Counted from the stretch's first letter, positions 26,601 to 35,886 are shown. The stretch is DNA of 64,000 bases from Robertmurraya sp. FSL R5-0851 (GCF_038002965.1 NZ_JBBOOE010000001.1:4699935-4763934); one strand, 5' to 3'. Notes: generated by a model not told the origin, from the letters alone. Numbers and translations are program-made.

Positions 26601-26799
26601 CTAGTTGGGAAAGTATTTTTTAACCGTCTTGTCACTTAACTTCAAATGCTGCTCGACTTCAATAGTAACGGCTACCACACTTGCTTTAAAAACATCCTCT
26701 CACCATGGGTGTGACCTTCTTGTAAGCGTCGCAACCTTTCACCAGTTCTTACCTGCAAATGACTTTTATAAAGGCTTGGTATTCTTCCTCAAATCCCAT
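26601..26799 (-). pseudogene. Remnant of a small Bacillales DUF559-like endonuclease-type gene
   Basis: The minus strand starts well, with AGGAG and ATG at 26799 giving MGFEEEYQAFIKVI, but the frame breaks after 16 codons. A second frame shows GERLRRLQEGHTHGERMFLKQVW and a third ends with EVEQHLKLSDKTVKKYFPN. The middle piece resembles an uncharacterised Bacillales protein that I recall as having GERLRRLEEGHGHAEKLFLEQVWWP; that comparison is from memory. Several lesions in 200 bases make it a decayed relic. It follows directly on repeat copy C. Confidence 0.45.
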
Positions 26800-26914
26800 A
26801 GCATTTCTCCTCATAATCTATCAATTAATCAAAATTCGCTGACAAACCACAAATGATTTAGCTAAATTTGAGATCCCCTCTATCCTCAATATCCTCTAAA
26901 GAAGAAGATTATAA

Positions 26915-27376
26915 CTATTCCTCAATCGGAACCATAAAATCATAATCTGGAACTCCATACTTCGCAAACATCTTTTCTCGATACTCTTCAAATGACAAAT
27001 AAAAATTTTCAGGCGGGTTTCCAAATAGGATCGAAAATTCCCCGTTTTCATGAGAAACTAAGTAGCTTTTATCTTGGTTAACATTCTTGTCCATGATTTT
27101 TGATTTTAATTCTTCTAATTGTGCGTCTGTTAGACTACAATTCAAAATCACGTTTTCTCTACTTCCGTCTTTATTTACCAATATACACATACCGTGCCCT
27201 TCACTCGTCTCTTCCTTATATTCAATATTTTCTTTCGTATATTTCTCAATTACTTTGTTGTAATAATAACCACATCTCATACAAAAGGTGTGCTGCTCAT
27301 GAGTTTTGTAATAATAATCTTCAAATGCAGAACGTCCACAACATGGGCATTTAATAGCGTACATATTCGATGCCAC
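26915..27376 (-). CDS. Hypothetical protein with N-terminal zinc ribbon
   Basis: The 153-residue protein has two Cys pairs near the N terminus (KCPCCGRSAFED and FCMRCGYYYNKV, CxxC-x18-CxxC), consistent with a zinc ribbon, then an uncharacterised mixed alpha/beta region and a C-terminal stretch YREKMFAKYGVPDYDF. I do not recognise a named family. It is flanked on both sides by identical copies of the 201-bp repeat (C and D), in the same orientation, plus a gene remnant. No ribosome site is strong; the ATG at 27376 has GGAGATGATTC before it. It reads as a real gene from composition and length, but function is unknown. Confidence 0.6.
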   Translation of the reverse strand: MASNMYAIKCPCCGRSAFEDYYYKTHEQHTFCMRCGYYYNKVIEKYTKENIEYKEETSEGHGMCILVNKDGSRENVILNCSLTDAQLEELKSKIMDKNVNQDKSYLVSHENGEFSILFGNPPENFYLSFEEYREKMFAKYGVPDYDFMVPIEE

Positions 27377-27657
27377 GATGAATCATCTCCTATATATAAT
27401 TTTTTAACTTCGAATAAATTTTTAGAATTAGCGGGTATTAATGTGAAGTAAAAAAGAGGTTAAATGCGTTTTGACTCGTGAAGGTAAAATAAGACATAAA
27501 AAATAAAAAAGAAAGGTGAGAAGAACGTGTTGCAGAGGAATTTGGGGATAGAGTTATTTTTAGTTTAAAAGTATTCTAAAATTTTTCAACCAATTTCTCT
27601 AAAAATTTCAATAAAATTTGCATCACTTCTATTTCTGCTGATGAAAATTGTATGTTT

Positions 27658-27708
27658 TAGCCTCCTCATCCTTAGAGGCATTTGACTTAAAAACTTCATT
27701 TTGCTTAA
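27658..27708. repeat. Short direct repeat flanking element D, distal copy
   Basis: TAGCCTCCTCATCCTTAGA followed by GGCATTTGACTTAAAAAC resembles 27975-28025, in the same orientation. Each copy contains a small GCCTC/GAGGC hairpin. The pair brackets element D. The wider gap 27377-28018 otherwise contains no gene that I can support. Confidence 0.6.
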
Positions 27709-27747
27709 ATAAGTTGTCTCGTCCTTACTCACATAACCTCCGACAAC

Positions 27748-27948
27748 CAAATAACCGGAGTTTTTCCGGTTAAATACAGAAAGGAGCTATTTTTAGGGTG
27801 TATAAGCGGAGATTTTCCGATTAAGCTGACCAAAATCCCTCATTTTCACGTTTTTTGAGTCAATAGACGGAATTTCTCCGTCTATTTAACCAATATTCCA
27901 GCCAATTTATAAATTAAGCGGAATTCTTCCGTCTATTAATCAGACTGG
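27748..27948. repeat. Four-hairpin dispersed element, copy D (identical to copy C)
   Basis: This is the second identical 201-bp copy, 1424 bases downstream of copy C in the same orientation. It has the same four palindromes with the motif CGGA-N3-6-TCCG at each core. Confidence 0.9.
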
Positions 27949-27974
27949 ATATTTAACCTGAACTTCTGCTACTG

Positions 27975-28025
27975 TAGCCTCCCCATCCTTAGGAGAGGCA
28001 TTTGGTTAAAAACCTCATTTACTTA
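27975..28025. repeat. Short direct repeat flanking element D, rlmH-proximal copy
   Basis: TAGCCTCCCCATCCTTAGGA followed by GAGGCATTTGGTTAAAAACC matches 27658-27708 with several substitutions and overlaps the last codons of rlmH. The hairpin GCCTCtCC/GGgGAGGC on the minus strand follows the rlmH stop and may also be its terminator, though no T run follows. Confidence 0.6.
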
Positions 28026-28498
28026 TGATAAGGTTCATTCCTATTAATCCGGTAAGCCCGATACACCTGCTCAAGCAGAATCAACCTCATTAATTGATGC
28101 GGGAATGTCATTTTAGAAAATGATAACTTTTCATCCGCACGGTTCAGTACATCCTTACTTAAGCCCAGTGAACCTCCAATTACAAAGGCAATTTTACTTT
28201 TTCCATATGTAGCTAACTTATCAATCATATCCGCCAGCTCTTCTGACGATCGTTGCTTTCCTTCAATCGCCAGCGCAATGACGTATGTGTCTGGAGAAAT
28301 TTTTGCTAACAGCCGTTCTCCCTCTTTATTCTTCACCTGCTCCATTTCAATGTCACTTAATTGCTCTGGAGCTTTTTCATCTGGAAGCTCAATCACTTCG
28401 ACTTTGGCATATGCCGTTAGTCTTTTCAAATACTCATCGATACCTTGCTTTAAGTATTTCTCTTTAAGTTTGCCAATTGTTAATAATGAGATATTCAC
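28019..28498 (-). CDS. rlmH: 23S rRNA (pseudouridine1915-N3)-methyltransferase
   Basis: This SPOUT-class enzyme methylates pseudouridine 1915 in helix 69 of 23S rRNA using SAM. The 159 residues match the family end to end: [27 protein letters not shown], the SAM-binding knot segment [19 protein letters not shown] and the closing [19 protein letters not shown]. Called yydA in B. subtilis, it keeps its position next to yyzF and htrC. A DnaA-box cluster lies just upstream. Confidence 0.97.
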   Translation of the reverse strand: MNISLLTIGKLKEKYLKQGIDEYLKRLTAYAKVEVIELPDEKAPEQLSDIEMEQVKNKEGERLLAKISPDTYVIALAIEGKQRSSEELADMIDKLATYGKSKIAFVIGGSLGLSKDVLNRADEKLSFSKMTFPHQLMRLILLEQVYRAYRINRNEPYHK

Positions 28499-28523
28499 AC
28501 TTCATCCTCACTTTACGAACAAG

Positions 28524-28867
28524 ATATCCACAGAAGTTATCCACATGTCCACAATTTTCATCCACATCTTGTATAGGATCATTTGTTCCCTACCATATAT
28601 ATAGCATCATTTCGACAATATTCACAGGTTGTTGATAACTCATTTCCCTCAACTTTCATTAAGGTTGGAAATGTCTCAAACTCATCTACGACCGTATCTA
28701 TGGCAAGATCTACGTGTTCCTCACAGCAATAAATCATGTTATTTCCCTCCTTCAAGATTCTCCAACTTCAACAAAATCCTATGTGGATATCTTATATATA
28801 GTTTATCCAAAACTTATCCACATTCCTTTCCCATCCTACCAAAACTATCATGAAATTTCTATCCACA
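28524..28867. other. DnaA-box cluster between rlmH and htrC
   Basis: Perfect TTATCCACA boxes occur at 28537-28545 and 28814-28822. One-mismatch boxes occur at 28524-28532, 28558-28566, 28782-28790 (reverse) and 28859-28867, and weaker ones at 28545 and 28803. They surround and overlap yyzF. DnaA-binding clusters outside oriC, including one at yydA, have been described in B. subtilis as I recall. Confidence 0.7.
28579..28737 (-). CDS. yyzF: CxxH/CxxC zinc-ribbon-like protein YyzF
   Basis: A 52-residue protein starting at the ATG behind AGGAGG: MIYCCEEHVDLAIDTVVDEF, ending CEYCRNDAIYMVGNK. It has a CxxH motif (Cys5-Glu-Glu-His8) near the start and CEYC (Cys38, Cys41) near the end, the hallmark of the CxxH/CxxC family. 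It occupies the same place between rlmH and the HtrA protease as in other Bacilli. Function is unknown; the four residues probably bind one zinc. Confidence 0.88.
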   Translation of the reverse strand: MIYCCEEHVDLAIDTVVDEFETFPTLMKVEGNELSTTCEYCRNDAIYMVGNK

Positions 28868-28871
28868 AAAA

Positions 28872-28900
28872 AGAAATGCAGACCGTAAGCCTGCATTTCT
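28872..28900 (-). terminator. Terminator of htrC
   Basis: A perfect 10-bp stem (AGAAATGCAG / CTGCATTTCT) followed by a T run on the minus strand lies eight bases past the htrC stop. Confidence 0.88.
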
Positions 28901-28907
28901 CTCACAA

Positions 28908-30116
28908 CTATAACGTATTTCCACCCAGCTTTATCGTTGTTTCTTGAAGCTTTCCAGCACGGTAGAATTTAATTTTCAGCTGATCTCCGACTTTCTTTTT
29001 ATTATATAGATGCTTTCTTAAATCAATAACATCCTTAATTGGATCACCGTCCATTTCAACAATCACATCCAAATCTTCTAACCCTGCTTGTTCTGCAGGT
29101 GAATTTGGATCCACTGTCATTATTACCACTCCAGATGTTACATCTTCCGGAAGTTTCAGTGTTTCTTTCTGATGATACGCTGATACTTCATTTACTGATT
29201 GAAGTTGAATTCCCATGTAAGGTCGCTTTACTTCACCAAACTCCTCTAGGTCACTAATGATTGGCTCAGCAGACTTTATTGGAATGGAGAGACCAATTCC
29301 CTCAACAGAACTTTGTGCAATCTTCATCGAGTTAATACCAACCACTTGCCCACTAATATTAATTAGTGCTCCCCCACTATTACCTGGGTTAATCGCCGCA
29401 TCGGTTTGGAGTACTTCAGCCTGCCAATCAATCGCTCCGTCTTGGTTAATATCAACAGGAATCGCACGCTCTAAACCTGATACAATTCCTTGTGTAACAG
29501 AGCCTGAAAACGTTGCTCCAAGTGGATTTCCAATGGCGATCACTGGTTCACCAATTTTTAAGGCATCAGAATCCCCAAACTCAGCAATGGTTTCAATTTT
29601 GCTTCCATCCACTTCAAGTACAGCCAAATCGGTCCAAACATCACTACCTCTTAGCTTGGCTTCAAGCTTTGTTCCATCAGACAATGTGACCTCAAGCGAG
29701 TTTGCCCCTTCTATTACATGATGATTTGTTACAACGTACGCTTTGCCATCCAATTTTTTATAAATAACACCTGATCCTGATCCTGCTTCCTGTCTACTCG
29801 ATTCTGACCAAAAACTTGTCGTTTGAAGGTTTGTAATTCCAACAACCGCATCTCCAGCTTTTTCTACTGCCTTTGTTATATCTGTCACTACGTTTAGGCT
29901 AACATTTTCTGTCCTAACCGCGTCGTTGTTTGTTGTGCCTTCTTCTACATCCGAGTCTGTTGAATATGGAAGAACACCAAAGCCAATTCGAGGCAAAGCA
30001 ACCACAATAAGAAAAACACCTAAAATGGCTCCAACTAGACTTGCTAAAAAGTATCCTCCTCGATTTCCTTTTTGTTTTCTGTACCGTGTTTCGTAGTCTT
30101 GATCATAATAACCCAC
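28908..30116 (-). CDS. htrC: HtrA-family membrane-anchored serine protease (YyxA/HtrC)
   Basis: The 402-residue protein has a cytoplasmic tail, one membrane anchor (about 22-47), a trypsin-like domain with the triad His133 (TNHHVI), Asp163 (WTDLAVLEV) and Ser247 (NPGNSGGALIN), and a C-terminal PDZ domain (about 295-390). It handles misfolded proteins at the outer face of the membrane. Position downstream of walJ marks it as YyxA rather than HtrA/HtrB. It is separated from walJ by a strong palindrome, so it has its own promoter or depends on read-through. Confidence 0.92.
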   Translation of the reverse strand: MGYYDQDYETRYRKQKGNRGGYFLASLVGAILGVFLIVVALPRIGFGVLPYSTDSDVEEGTTNNDAVRTENVSLNVVTDITKAVEKAGDAVVGITNLQTTSFWSESSRQEAGSGSGVIYKKLDGKAYVVTNHHVIEGANSLEVTLSDGTKLEAKLRGSDVWTDLAVLEVDGSKIETIAEFGDSDALKIGEPVIAIGNPLGATFSGSVTQGIVSGLERAIPVDINQDGAIDWQAEVLQTDAAINPGNSGGALINISGQVVGINSMKIAQSSVEGIGLSIPIKSAEPIISDLEEFGEVKRPYMGIQLQSVNEVSAYHQKETLKLPEDVTSGVVIMTVDPNSPAEQAGLEDLDVIVEMDGDPIKDVIDLRKHLYNKKKVGDQLKIKFYRAGKLQETTIKLGGNTL

Positions 30117-30203
30117 GATTCACCAATCCTTTCAAACAATCATGATCTATGTAGTTTGTATCTATATATATAATATAATCCCTTCTTGCTTGAGAATAAA
30201 CCA

Positions 30204-30291
30204 AAAAGGTGACCCGAAAGTGAAGTGACCCCCAAAAGTTAAATTTCTACTCTAACTTTTGGGGTGCAGTACAAAGTCGGAATCACCTTTT
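30204..30291 (-). terminator. Nested palindrome after walJ, probable terminator
   Basis: An inner 12-bp perfect inverted repeat (CCCCAAAAGTTA 30230-30241 / TAACTTTTGGGG 30253-30264) sits inside an outer 9-bp one (AAAAGGTGA 30204-30212 / TCACCTTTT 30283-30291). The outer stem ends in TTTTTGG on the minus strand, so it can terminate the wal operon. The inner repeat resembles insertion-sequence ends (see findings). Confidence 0.65.
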
Positions 30292-31084
30292 ATACCGCCG
30301 TTAACACAGTTGGAACTTTCGGATCGGTATCGTATAAATCAAATTGCTCTCCAATGATGATGCCCTTACTTTGAAGTGTTTGCTCAACAGCCATCTTTGC
30401 TAGATCCTTCATATTGTTATCCTGACTTAAATGAGCTAGATAAATACGCTTTGTTTGATCACCAGCTACTTCACTCATCGCAATAGCTGCATCCTCATTC
30501 GATACATGTCCAACATCACTTAAAATTCGGCGCTTAATACTCCATGGATACTTTCCCATGCGAAGCATTTGAACGTCATGGTTGCTCTCAAAAACAAACA
30601 CATCTGCGTTATGAATGATTCCCTTCATACGATCGCTAACATAACCTGTATCTGTAATTAAGACGAGCTTTTTTCCATCCTGATGAAATACATAAAACAT
30701 GGGTTCAGCCGCATCATGAGACACCCCAAATGATTCAATATCCACTCCACCGAAGCTTTTTACCGTTTCCATATCAAAAGTAAATTTCTGCTCGACAGGA
30801 ATTTCCCCAACTAAATGGTTCATAGCCGCCCATGTTTTAGCGTTAGCATAAACAGGAAGATTATACTTTCTCGCTAATATTCCGACCCCTTTAATATGAT
30901 CACTATGCTCATGGGTAACAAAAAGTCCAGACAACTTACTAATATCACGATCAATTTTTTGAAAAAGTGCTTCCATTTGCTTCCCACTTAGTCCTGCGTC
31001 TACTAGGAAGGATTGACCTTCCGATTCTACATAAATCGCATTCCCTGTACTCCCACTCGCTAGGATACTAAAATGCAATGACAT
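30290..31084 (-). CDS. walJ: Metallo-beta-lactamase-fold exonuclease WalJ (YycJ)
   Basis: About 264 residues starting [20 protein letters not shown]. The zinc-binding HxHxDH motif is in [11 protein letters not shown]; further ligands are His in VSHDAAEP and Asp in [11 protein letters not shown]. YycJ homologues act as 5'-3' exonucleases in mismatch repair and affect cell-wall and division timing. It starts at 31084, right after the walI stop, with GGAG eight bases before; a GTG at 31093 is an alternative. It is the last gene of walRKHIJ. Confidence 0.93.
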   Translation of the reverse strand: MSLHFSILASGSTGNAIYVESEGQSFLVDAGLSGKQMEALFQKIDRDISKLSGLFVTHEHSDHIKGVGILARKYNLPVYANAKTWAAMNHLVGEIPVEQKFTFDMETVKSFGGVDIESFGVSHDAAEPMFYVFHQDGKKLVLITDTGYVSDRMKGIIHNADVFVFESNHDVQMLRMGKYPWSIKRRILSDVGHVSNEDAAIAMSEVAGDQTKRIYLAHLSQDNNMKDLAKMAVEQTLQSKGIIIGEQFDLYDTDPKVPTVLTAV

Positions 31085-31085
31085 A

Positions 31086-31895
31086 CTATTCACTCCAATT
31101 ATTTTCTTCGTCCTTTAGTTGAATGACTTGTCCTTCAAAGGCATTCACAAATAAATTCTCCCCTCCGTTTAACACAAAGCGCCACGCAGGTGTTAATACC
31201 TGTGAAGAAGTTAAACGAACAAGTGTGTAATAACCAAACTCGACTCTTTCTATCTTTGTTCCATACGGTAAATAGCCATTTTCATAAAGTGTTTCTATCG
31301 CTTTGATGGGCTGAATAATTCTTTCATCTTCCGACAGCTCCTCGATTTTATCAAGGAGTGTTTGTTTATAGGAAACTACTTCATTATCGCTATTTAAATA
31401 GAACGTGATTTGGCCGCTTGGATTTTTATATAGTAGCTTTTCTTGGTACTGCTGATAGTAAGTAATGCTTTTTTCGTTTTCATCTCTTCCCCAGTAACGA
31501 TACTGGTCACCATTAATGACTGAGCCTTTTAAAAACGCATCTAATTCAGGTGGTTGACCTTTGCTACTCACTTTTAGGGGTGTATCTAATTTGGATTCAA
31601 TGTTTTGATTGTTCCTTATCGTAATGGTTTGACCGCTGAGTGTAGTATCAATAAGCATTTCAACCTCTTCCTCTGAAAACACCCTCGGTACCGTACTTAA
31701 GTACTTGTCCTTTTCAAAGTTTTTTGGAAGATCATTGTATGAGATTTCATCCGCCTTTAATCGGTTTTCTAAAGAAGGATTGGTCGCATATTCATACTTG
31801 GTTGCGGTACGTATCTTTAAGAATTCATTCATAAGATAGATATTTAAAACGAAAAAGGAAAGGATAAAGATGGTTTTTATTCTACTCCAATCCAT
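31086..31895 (-). CDS. walI: WalK regulator WalI (YycI)
   Basis: The 269-residue protein has one N-terminal membrane segment ([20 protein letters not shown], about 6-25) and an extracytoplasmic YycI domain. With WalH it forms a complex that tunes WalK kinase activity at the membrane. The start overlaps walH by 14 bases, which supports coupled translation. Length is normal. Confidence 0.92.
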   Translation of the reverse strand: MDWSRIKTIFILSFFVLNIYLMNEFLKIRTATKYEYATNPSLENRLKADEISYNDLPKNFEKDKYLSTVPRVFSEEEVEMLIDTTLSGQTITIRNNQNIESKLDTPLKVSSKGQPPELDAFLKGSVINGDQYRYWGRDENEKSITYYQQYQEKLLYKNPSGQITFYLNSDNEVVSYKQTLLDKIEELSEDERIIQPIKAIETLYENGYLPYGTKIERVEFGYYTLVRLTSSQVLTPAWRFVLNGGENLFVNAFEGQVIQLKDEENNWSE

Positions 31896-33201
31896 GCTTT
31901 ATCCCTCCATCTTCACTGCTGGGCACCATTTTCCACTCATCATTATACTTATAATACCAAGCAGGTTCTAAAAAAATTACATCCTGGCTATCCTTAGACA
32001 TGTGATAGCCAATCGTAAGATCCTGAAGAAAATCAAGGTCAAAACCCTCTACATTTGTCAGTTGCTCTAGCACGTTTGTACCAGATGGCAGAGTGATTTC
32101 AGTGGCTTCCACTCTACTTCCTAACATAAAGTTACTTCGATAATACTTATTAATCTCACTAGCATTCCAGATTTGTAAAATTTCTGATACTCCATTATCG
32201 CCAAAAATTGGGTAACCACTTAAATCATATAAACGGAATAAAATCACCTGTTCCGACTGGTCCATTTCTACATATCGATAATTATCCGTCCAACCCCCAT
32301 GGCTGTTAATAAAATCAATGCTCTTTTCCAGGAGATTTTCCGACTTCGTGGTTGTTCCACTCTCTACATTTTCTGTTTTTAGATAGGAAACCGTATTGGT
32401 TTCATAATTGACACTCATCAATGTAGTAGTATCGGTATATTCTTCACCGAAGGAACTATAATTTTTGGACACTAAATTTGGGTCACTAAACAGAGCATCC
32501 CGAAGTTTTTCCGTTTGTATCTTCAAATATAGATATTTATATAAGGCAATTTTTACTGGATCTTTTCTAAGCATCGTAAAACTTTCCCGGTTAATTGGTT
32601 CATAAAGAGCAAACTTTTCATTCGCACTTATGTCCATTAAATAACGTTCTTTAAAGTCGTTAATATAAGAGGCTGAAACATAGGCCCGAAGCACTTCTTG
32701 TTCTTTCGAGGAAATAAAATATACGACTCCTCCCTCTCTTGTTTCCGGCTCTAAATCAATAACAATTCGGTCAAAGTTACTTTTAGGAATATCATTACTA
32801 GGTAATTGTAACGCGCTACGATACTCCTTTAAAGGAACAATATCAGGAAAAATAAGTTCTAAAGCATTTTTATCATAAATAAACGACGGGATATTTTTCA
32901 CTAAATCCGAAATATCTTCAAATTCACTAAATCCCCATAAGCTTAATTCTTTCATTGTTTGATCAATTTCAAAGGAATCAAATGTACCATAGTGTTTCTC
33001 CCCTTGATGGAAAAACAGTCTTTCAGGACGGACAATTTTGCTCAATTCCTTTGTTTCACCAAGCGATACCTCTTCAACGGTGTTTCCACTTTCCTTCAAA
33101 GTGTCATAATTGGGCTGATATGTCCACAACATCCACGTAAGAAGAATGCTAAAAACGACAAGAATTAATAGGACGATAGACTTTATCGTTTCATACTTCA
33201 T
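31882..33201 (-). CDS. walH: WalK regulator WalH (YycH)
   Basis: 439 residues with an N-terminal membrane helix (SIVLLILVVFSILLTWMLW, about 8-26) and a large extracellular YycH domain. It restrains WalK together with WalI. The start overlaps the walK stop by four bases. Sequence is typically poorly conserved, but position, membrane helix and length fit. Confidence 0.92.
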   Translation of the reverse strand: MKYETIKSIVLLILVVFSILLTWMLWTYQPNYDTLKESGNTVEEVSLGETKELSKIVRPERLFFHQGEKHYGTFDSFEIDQTMKELSLWGFSEFEDISDLVKNIPSFIYDKNALELIFPDIVPLKEYRSALQLPSNDIPKSNFDRIVIDLEPETREGGVVYFISSKEQEVLRAYVSASYINDFKERYLMDISANEKFALYEPINRESFTMLRKDPVKIALYKYLYLKIQTEKLRDALFSDPNLVSKNYSSFGEEYTDTTTLMSVNYETNTVSYLKTENVESGTTTKSENLLEKSIDFINSHGGWTDNYRYVEMDQSEQVILFRLYDLSGYPIFGDNGVSEILQIWNASEINKYYRSNFMLGSRVEATEITLPSGTNVLEQLTNVEGFDLDFLQDLTIGYHMSKDSQDVIFLEPAWYYKYNDEWKMVPSSEDGGIKHGLE

Positions 33202-35036
33202 GTCCAGTCATCCTCCTCATTTCGATCATAAGGGAGGGTGAATGAGACCGTCGTCCCTCTCCCTTCCACACTTTCGGCCCAAATCTCTCCTCCATGGGCT
33301 TCTACCATTTCTTTTGCGATGGCTAGTCCCAGACCTGTCCCACCAAGCTTTCTAGTTCTTGCTTTATCCACTCGGTAAAATCGTTCAAAAATCTGCTGAA
33401 GATTTTCACTTGGAATGCCCATTCCTTGATCACTAACACTAACTATAATATGATCTTCTCTTTCTTCCATTTTAAAGGTGATTTTTCCACCCTGTGGGGA
33501 ATACTTCATGGCATTCGAAATAATATTATCAAGAACTTGTGTAAGCTTATCCTGATCTCCCTCAACAAAGGCACCTTGCTCTAATAGTTTTCGTTCAAAA
33601 ACAGTATTTTCGTCCTTTATAATCTCAAAACGATCAATAATTCGATTAAAGAAATCAACAAAATTAAGCCATTCCTTCTTTAGTCGATAATCCTTACTAT
33701 CCATCTTAGAAAGTTGAAGCAAATCATTTACTAAACGTATCATACGTTCTGTTTCTGTTTGCGTAACACTTAAAAAGTTTGGAGCGATTTCCTCGTCCTT
33801 CCAGGCACCATCTGATAATGCTTCTAAGTAACTTCTCATCGTCGTTAAAGGTGTCCGTAACTCATGTGACACATTGGCAACAAATTCTCGTCTCTCTAAG
33901 TCAATTTTCTCTTGTTCCGTAATATCATGAAGAACCGTTATTAGACCGTTCACAAATCCAGTTTCCTTTTGAATGACCGAAAAATTCGCCCGTAGAATCA
34001 GAGGCTTTGTAGCCGTGCTATAGTCCAAAATAAGTGACTCTTTCTCTACCAGTAAATCTTCAAACGTATAGTCTTCTTCTAAGCCTAGTAAAGACACAAT
34101 AGAGCTAGACAGTATTGTTTCACGTGAAACGCTCAAGAGCTTTGCTGCAGGTTCATTAATGAGGATTACACGTCCTTTTCGATCGGTAGCTACCACACCA
34201 TCTGTCATATAGGAAAGAACAGATGTTAACTTTCGACGTTCTCCCTCAGTGGTTGCTTGTGCCTCTTGCAACTTTTTTGTGAGATTATTGAAAGTAATGG
34301 CCAATTGCCCAATCTCATCATATCCGAAAACTTTCACCTTTCGAGAAAAGTTCCCTTTTGCCATTGCCTGTGCTTGCTTTCGCATATCAGAAATAGGCCT
34401 TGTAATTGTTTGTGCAAGTAGAATTCCAAGTACTGCTGTAATCAATAATGCAATACCCGTTCCTGTGGCAAGAATATTATTAATGGTCTTCATTTGTGAA
34501 TACACATTTTCTTTTTTCGCTACCAAGTAAATAGCACCAGTCACATCATCATCAGAACGAACGGGTGTAACTAAAATCCAAATCCGGTTTCCAGTCTGTG
34601 GATCTATTTGAGTAACATCTTCCCCTTCATCGGCAGAAGTAGCTATGACTCGTCTAATTAATGTATCCGTAGATCTTTGACCTACGATTCCTTGATTATA
34701 AGGATCTGATGTGCCAATAATTCTTTGAGTACTTGCCTCAATTAAACGAACCTCTGAAATATCTGTCGTTTTCAAATCAGACAGTATCTTCTTTACAGCC
34801 TCTTCCAGAGTGGGTCCCTCATCATCGGTGTTACGTTCCTTGCCCAATTCTTCCCCTAAGTAATAGGCTAAAAGATTAACTCTCTCTTCAATAGAGGTTT
34901 CAAAATTTCTTAATAAGGTACTTTCAAGCTGCCTGACAAAATAGACACCGATAATTTGCATTGCAATTAAAATTAACAATACATAAATCATTACAAACTT
35001 AAGATGAATAGATCGAAAGAAACCAACCTTTTTCAT
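33198..35036 (-). CDS. walK: Sensor histidine kinase WalK
   Basis: The 612-residue kinase has two membrane helices (about 13-33 and 189-209) around an extracytoplasmic Cache/PAS-like domain, then HAMP (about 210-262), PAS (about 270-375), HisKA with His391 in VANVSHELRTPLTTM, and the ATPase domain (DQGMGI; GGTGLGLAI). It senses cell-wall state and phosphorylates WalR, controlling autolysins; it is essential in Bacillus. A parS-like site lies inside the gene at 34116-34131. Confidence 0.97.
   Translation of the reverse strand: MKKVGFFRSIHLKFVMIYVLLILIAMQIIGVYFVRQLESTLLRNFETSIEERVNLLAYYLGEELGKERNTDDEGPTLEEAVKKILSDLKTTDISEVRLIEASTQRIIGTSDPYNQGIVGQRSTDTLIRRVIATSADEGEDVTQIDPQTGNRIWILVTPVRSDDDVTGAIYLVAKKENVYSQMKTINNILATGTGIALLITAVLGILLAQTITRPISDMRKQAQAMAKGNFSRKVKVFGYDEIGQLAITFNNLTKKLQEAQATTEGERRKLTSVLSYMTDGVVATDRKGRVILINEPAAKLLSVSRETILSSSIVSLLGLEEDYTFEDLLVEKESLILDYSTATKPLILRANFSVIQKETGFVNGLITVLHDITEQEKIDLERREFVANVSHELRTPLTTMRSYLEALSDGAWKDEEIAPNFLSVTQTETERMIRLVNDLLQLSKMDSKDYRLKKEWLNFVDFFNRIIDRFEIIKDENTVFERKLLEQGAFVEGDQDKLTQVLDNIISNAMKYSPQGGKITFKMEEREDHIIVSVSDQGMGIPSENLQQIFERFYRVDKARTRKLGGTGLGLAIAKEMVEAHGGEIWAESVEGRGTTVSFTLPYDRNEEDDWT
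34116..34131. other. parS site inside walK
   Basis: TGTTTCACGTGAAACG matches the parS consensus TGTTNCACGTGAAACA at 15 of 16 positions. It encodes part of SVSRETI near residues 302-307 of WalK. Spo0J loads onto parS as a CTP-dependent clamp. Confidence 0.8.
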
Positions 35037-35043
35037 TTACTGA

Positions 35044-35751
35044 TTACTCCTGTTCAGGATTTCGCAAATAGTATCCAACCCCTCTTCTTGTCACAATCCA
35101 TGTAGGGTGACTTGGGTTATCTTCAATTTTTTCACGGAGTCTTCTAACTGTTACATCGACTGTACGAACATCGCCAAAGTAATCATAGCCCCAAACGGTT
35201 TGCAGTAAATGTTCTCTCGTCATCACTTGTCCGATATGCTGAGCTAAGTAGTGAAGTAGTTCAAACTCTCTATGAGTAAGCTCGATCATCTCCCCGCGCT
35301 TCGATACAATATAAGCATCTGGATGAATCGTCAATGAGCCTAGTTCAATCTCATTTGTCTCATCTTGTTCCTGCTGACTTATATTCGTTTGATGTCTTCT
35401 TAAATTTGCTTTCACACGAGCAATTAATTCTCTTGTACTAAATGGCTTTGTTACATAGTCATCTGCTCCAAGTTCAAGACCAAGTACCTTATCAATTTCA
35501 GAATCCTTAGCTGTTAGCATAATAATAGGCATTTCATATTTTTTACGTACTTCACGACATACTTCCATGCCATCTCGTTGAGGAAGCATGATATCTAGTA
35601 AGATTAAGTCTGGCATAATTTCTTCTACCATCTTTAATGCCTCGTTACCATCATAGGCACAATATACATCATACCCTTCCTTTTTTAAATTAAATTGAAG
35701 GATATCAGCAATCGGTTTTTCATCGTCGACAACAAGTATACGTTTTTCCAT
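35044..35751 (-). CDS. walR: Response regulator WalR (OmpR family)
   Basis: 235 residues: receiver domain with phospho-acceptor Asp53 ([13 protein letters not shown]) and Lys in MLTAKDSE, then an OmpR winged helix (about 135-230; [21 protein letters not shown]). It regulates cell-wall hydrolase genes through direct repeats TGTWAH-N5-TGTWAH. First gene of walRKHIJ, seven bases before walK. Confidence 0.98.
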   Translation of the reverse strand: MEKRILVVDDEKPIADILQFNLKKEGYDVYCAYDGNEALKMVEEIMPDLILLDIMLPQRDGMEVCREVRKKYEMPIIMLTAKDSEIDKVLGLELGADDYVTKPFSTRELIARVKANLRRHQTNISQQEQDETNEIELGSLTIHPDAYIVSKRGEMIELTHREFELLHYLAQHIGQVMTREHLLQTVWGYDYFGDVRTVDVTVRRLREKIEDNPSHPTWIVTRRGVGYYLRNPEQE

Positions 35752-35886
35752 TTCATAGCTCCTTTTTTTGGGCTGTCTATTTATTTTATCTTCCGCTATT
35801 TTTACTGTTCATAGTCCTTACTTTATCATGATATGCCTATGAATTCACGTTTTTAGAAGGCAAATCACTTCATTAAGAAATAGAAA

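Noticed and set aside
27481..27560. A plus-strand start with AAAGGTGAG near 27515.
   Set aside because: The frame closes after about a dozen codons.
28629..28947. Plus-strand open frames between rlmH and htrC.
   Set aside because: No ribosome site and low-complexity composition; the real gene is yyzF on the opposite strand.
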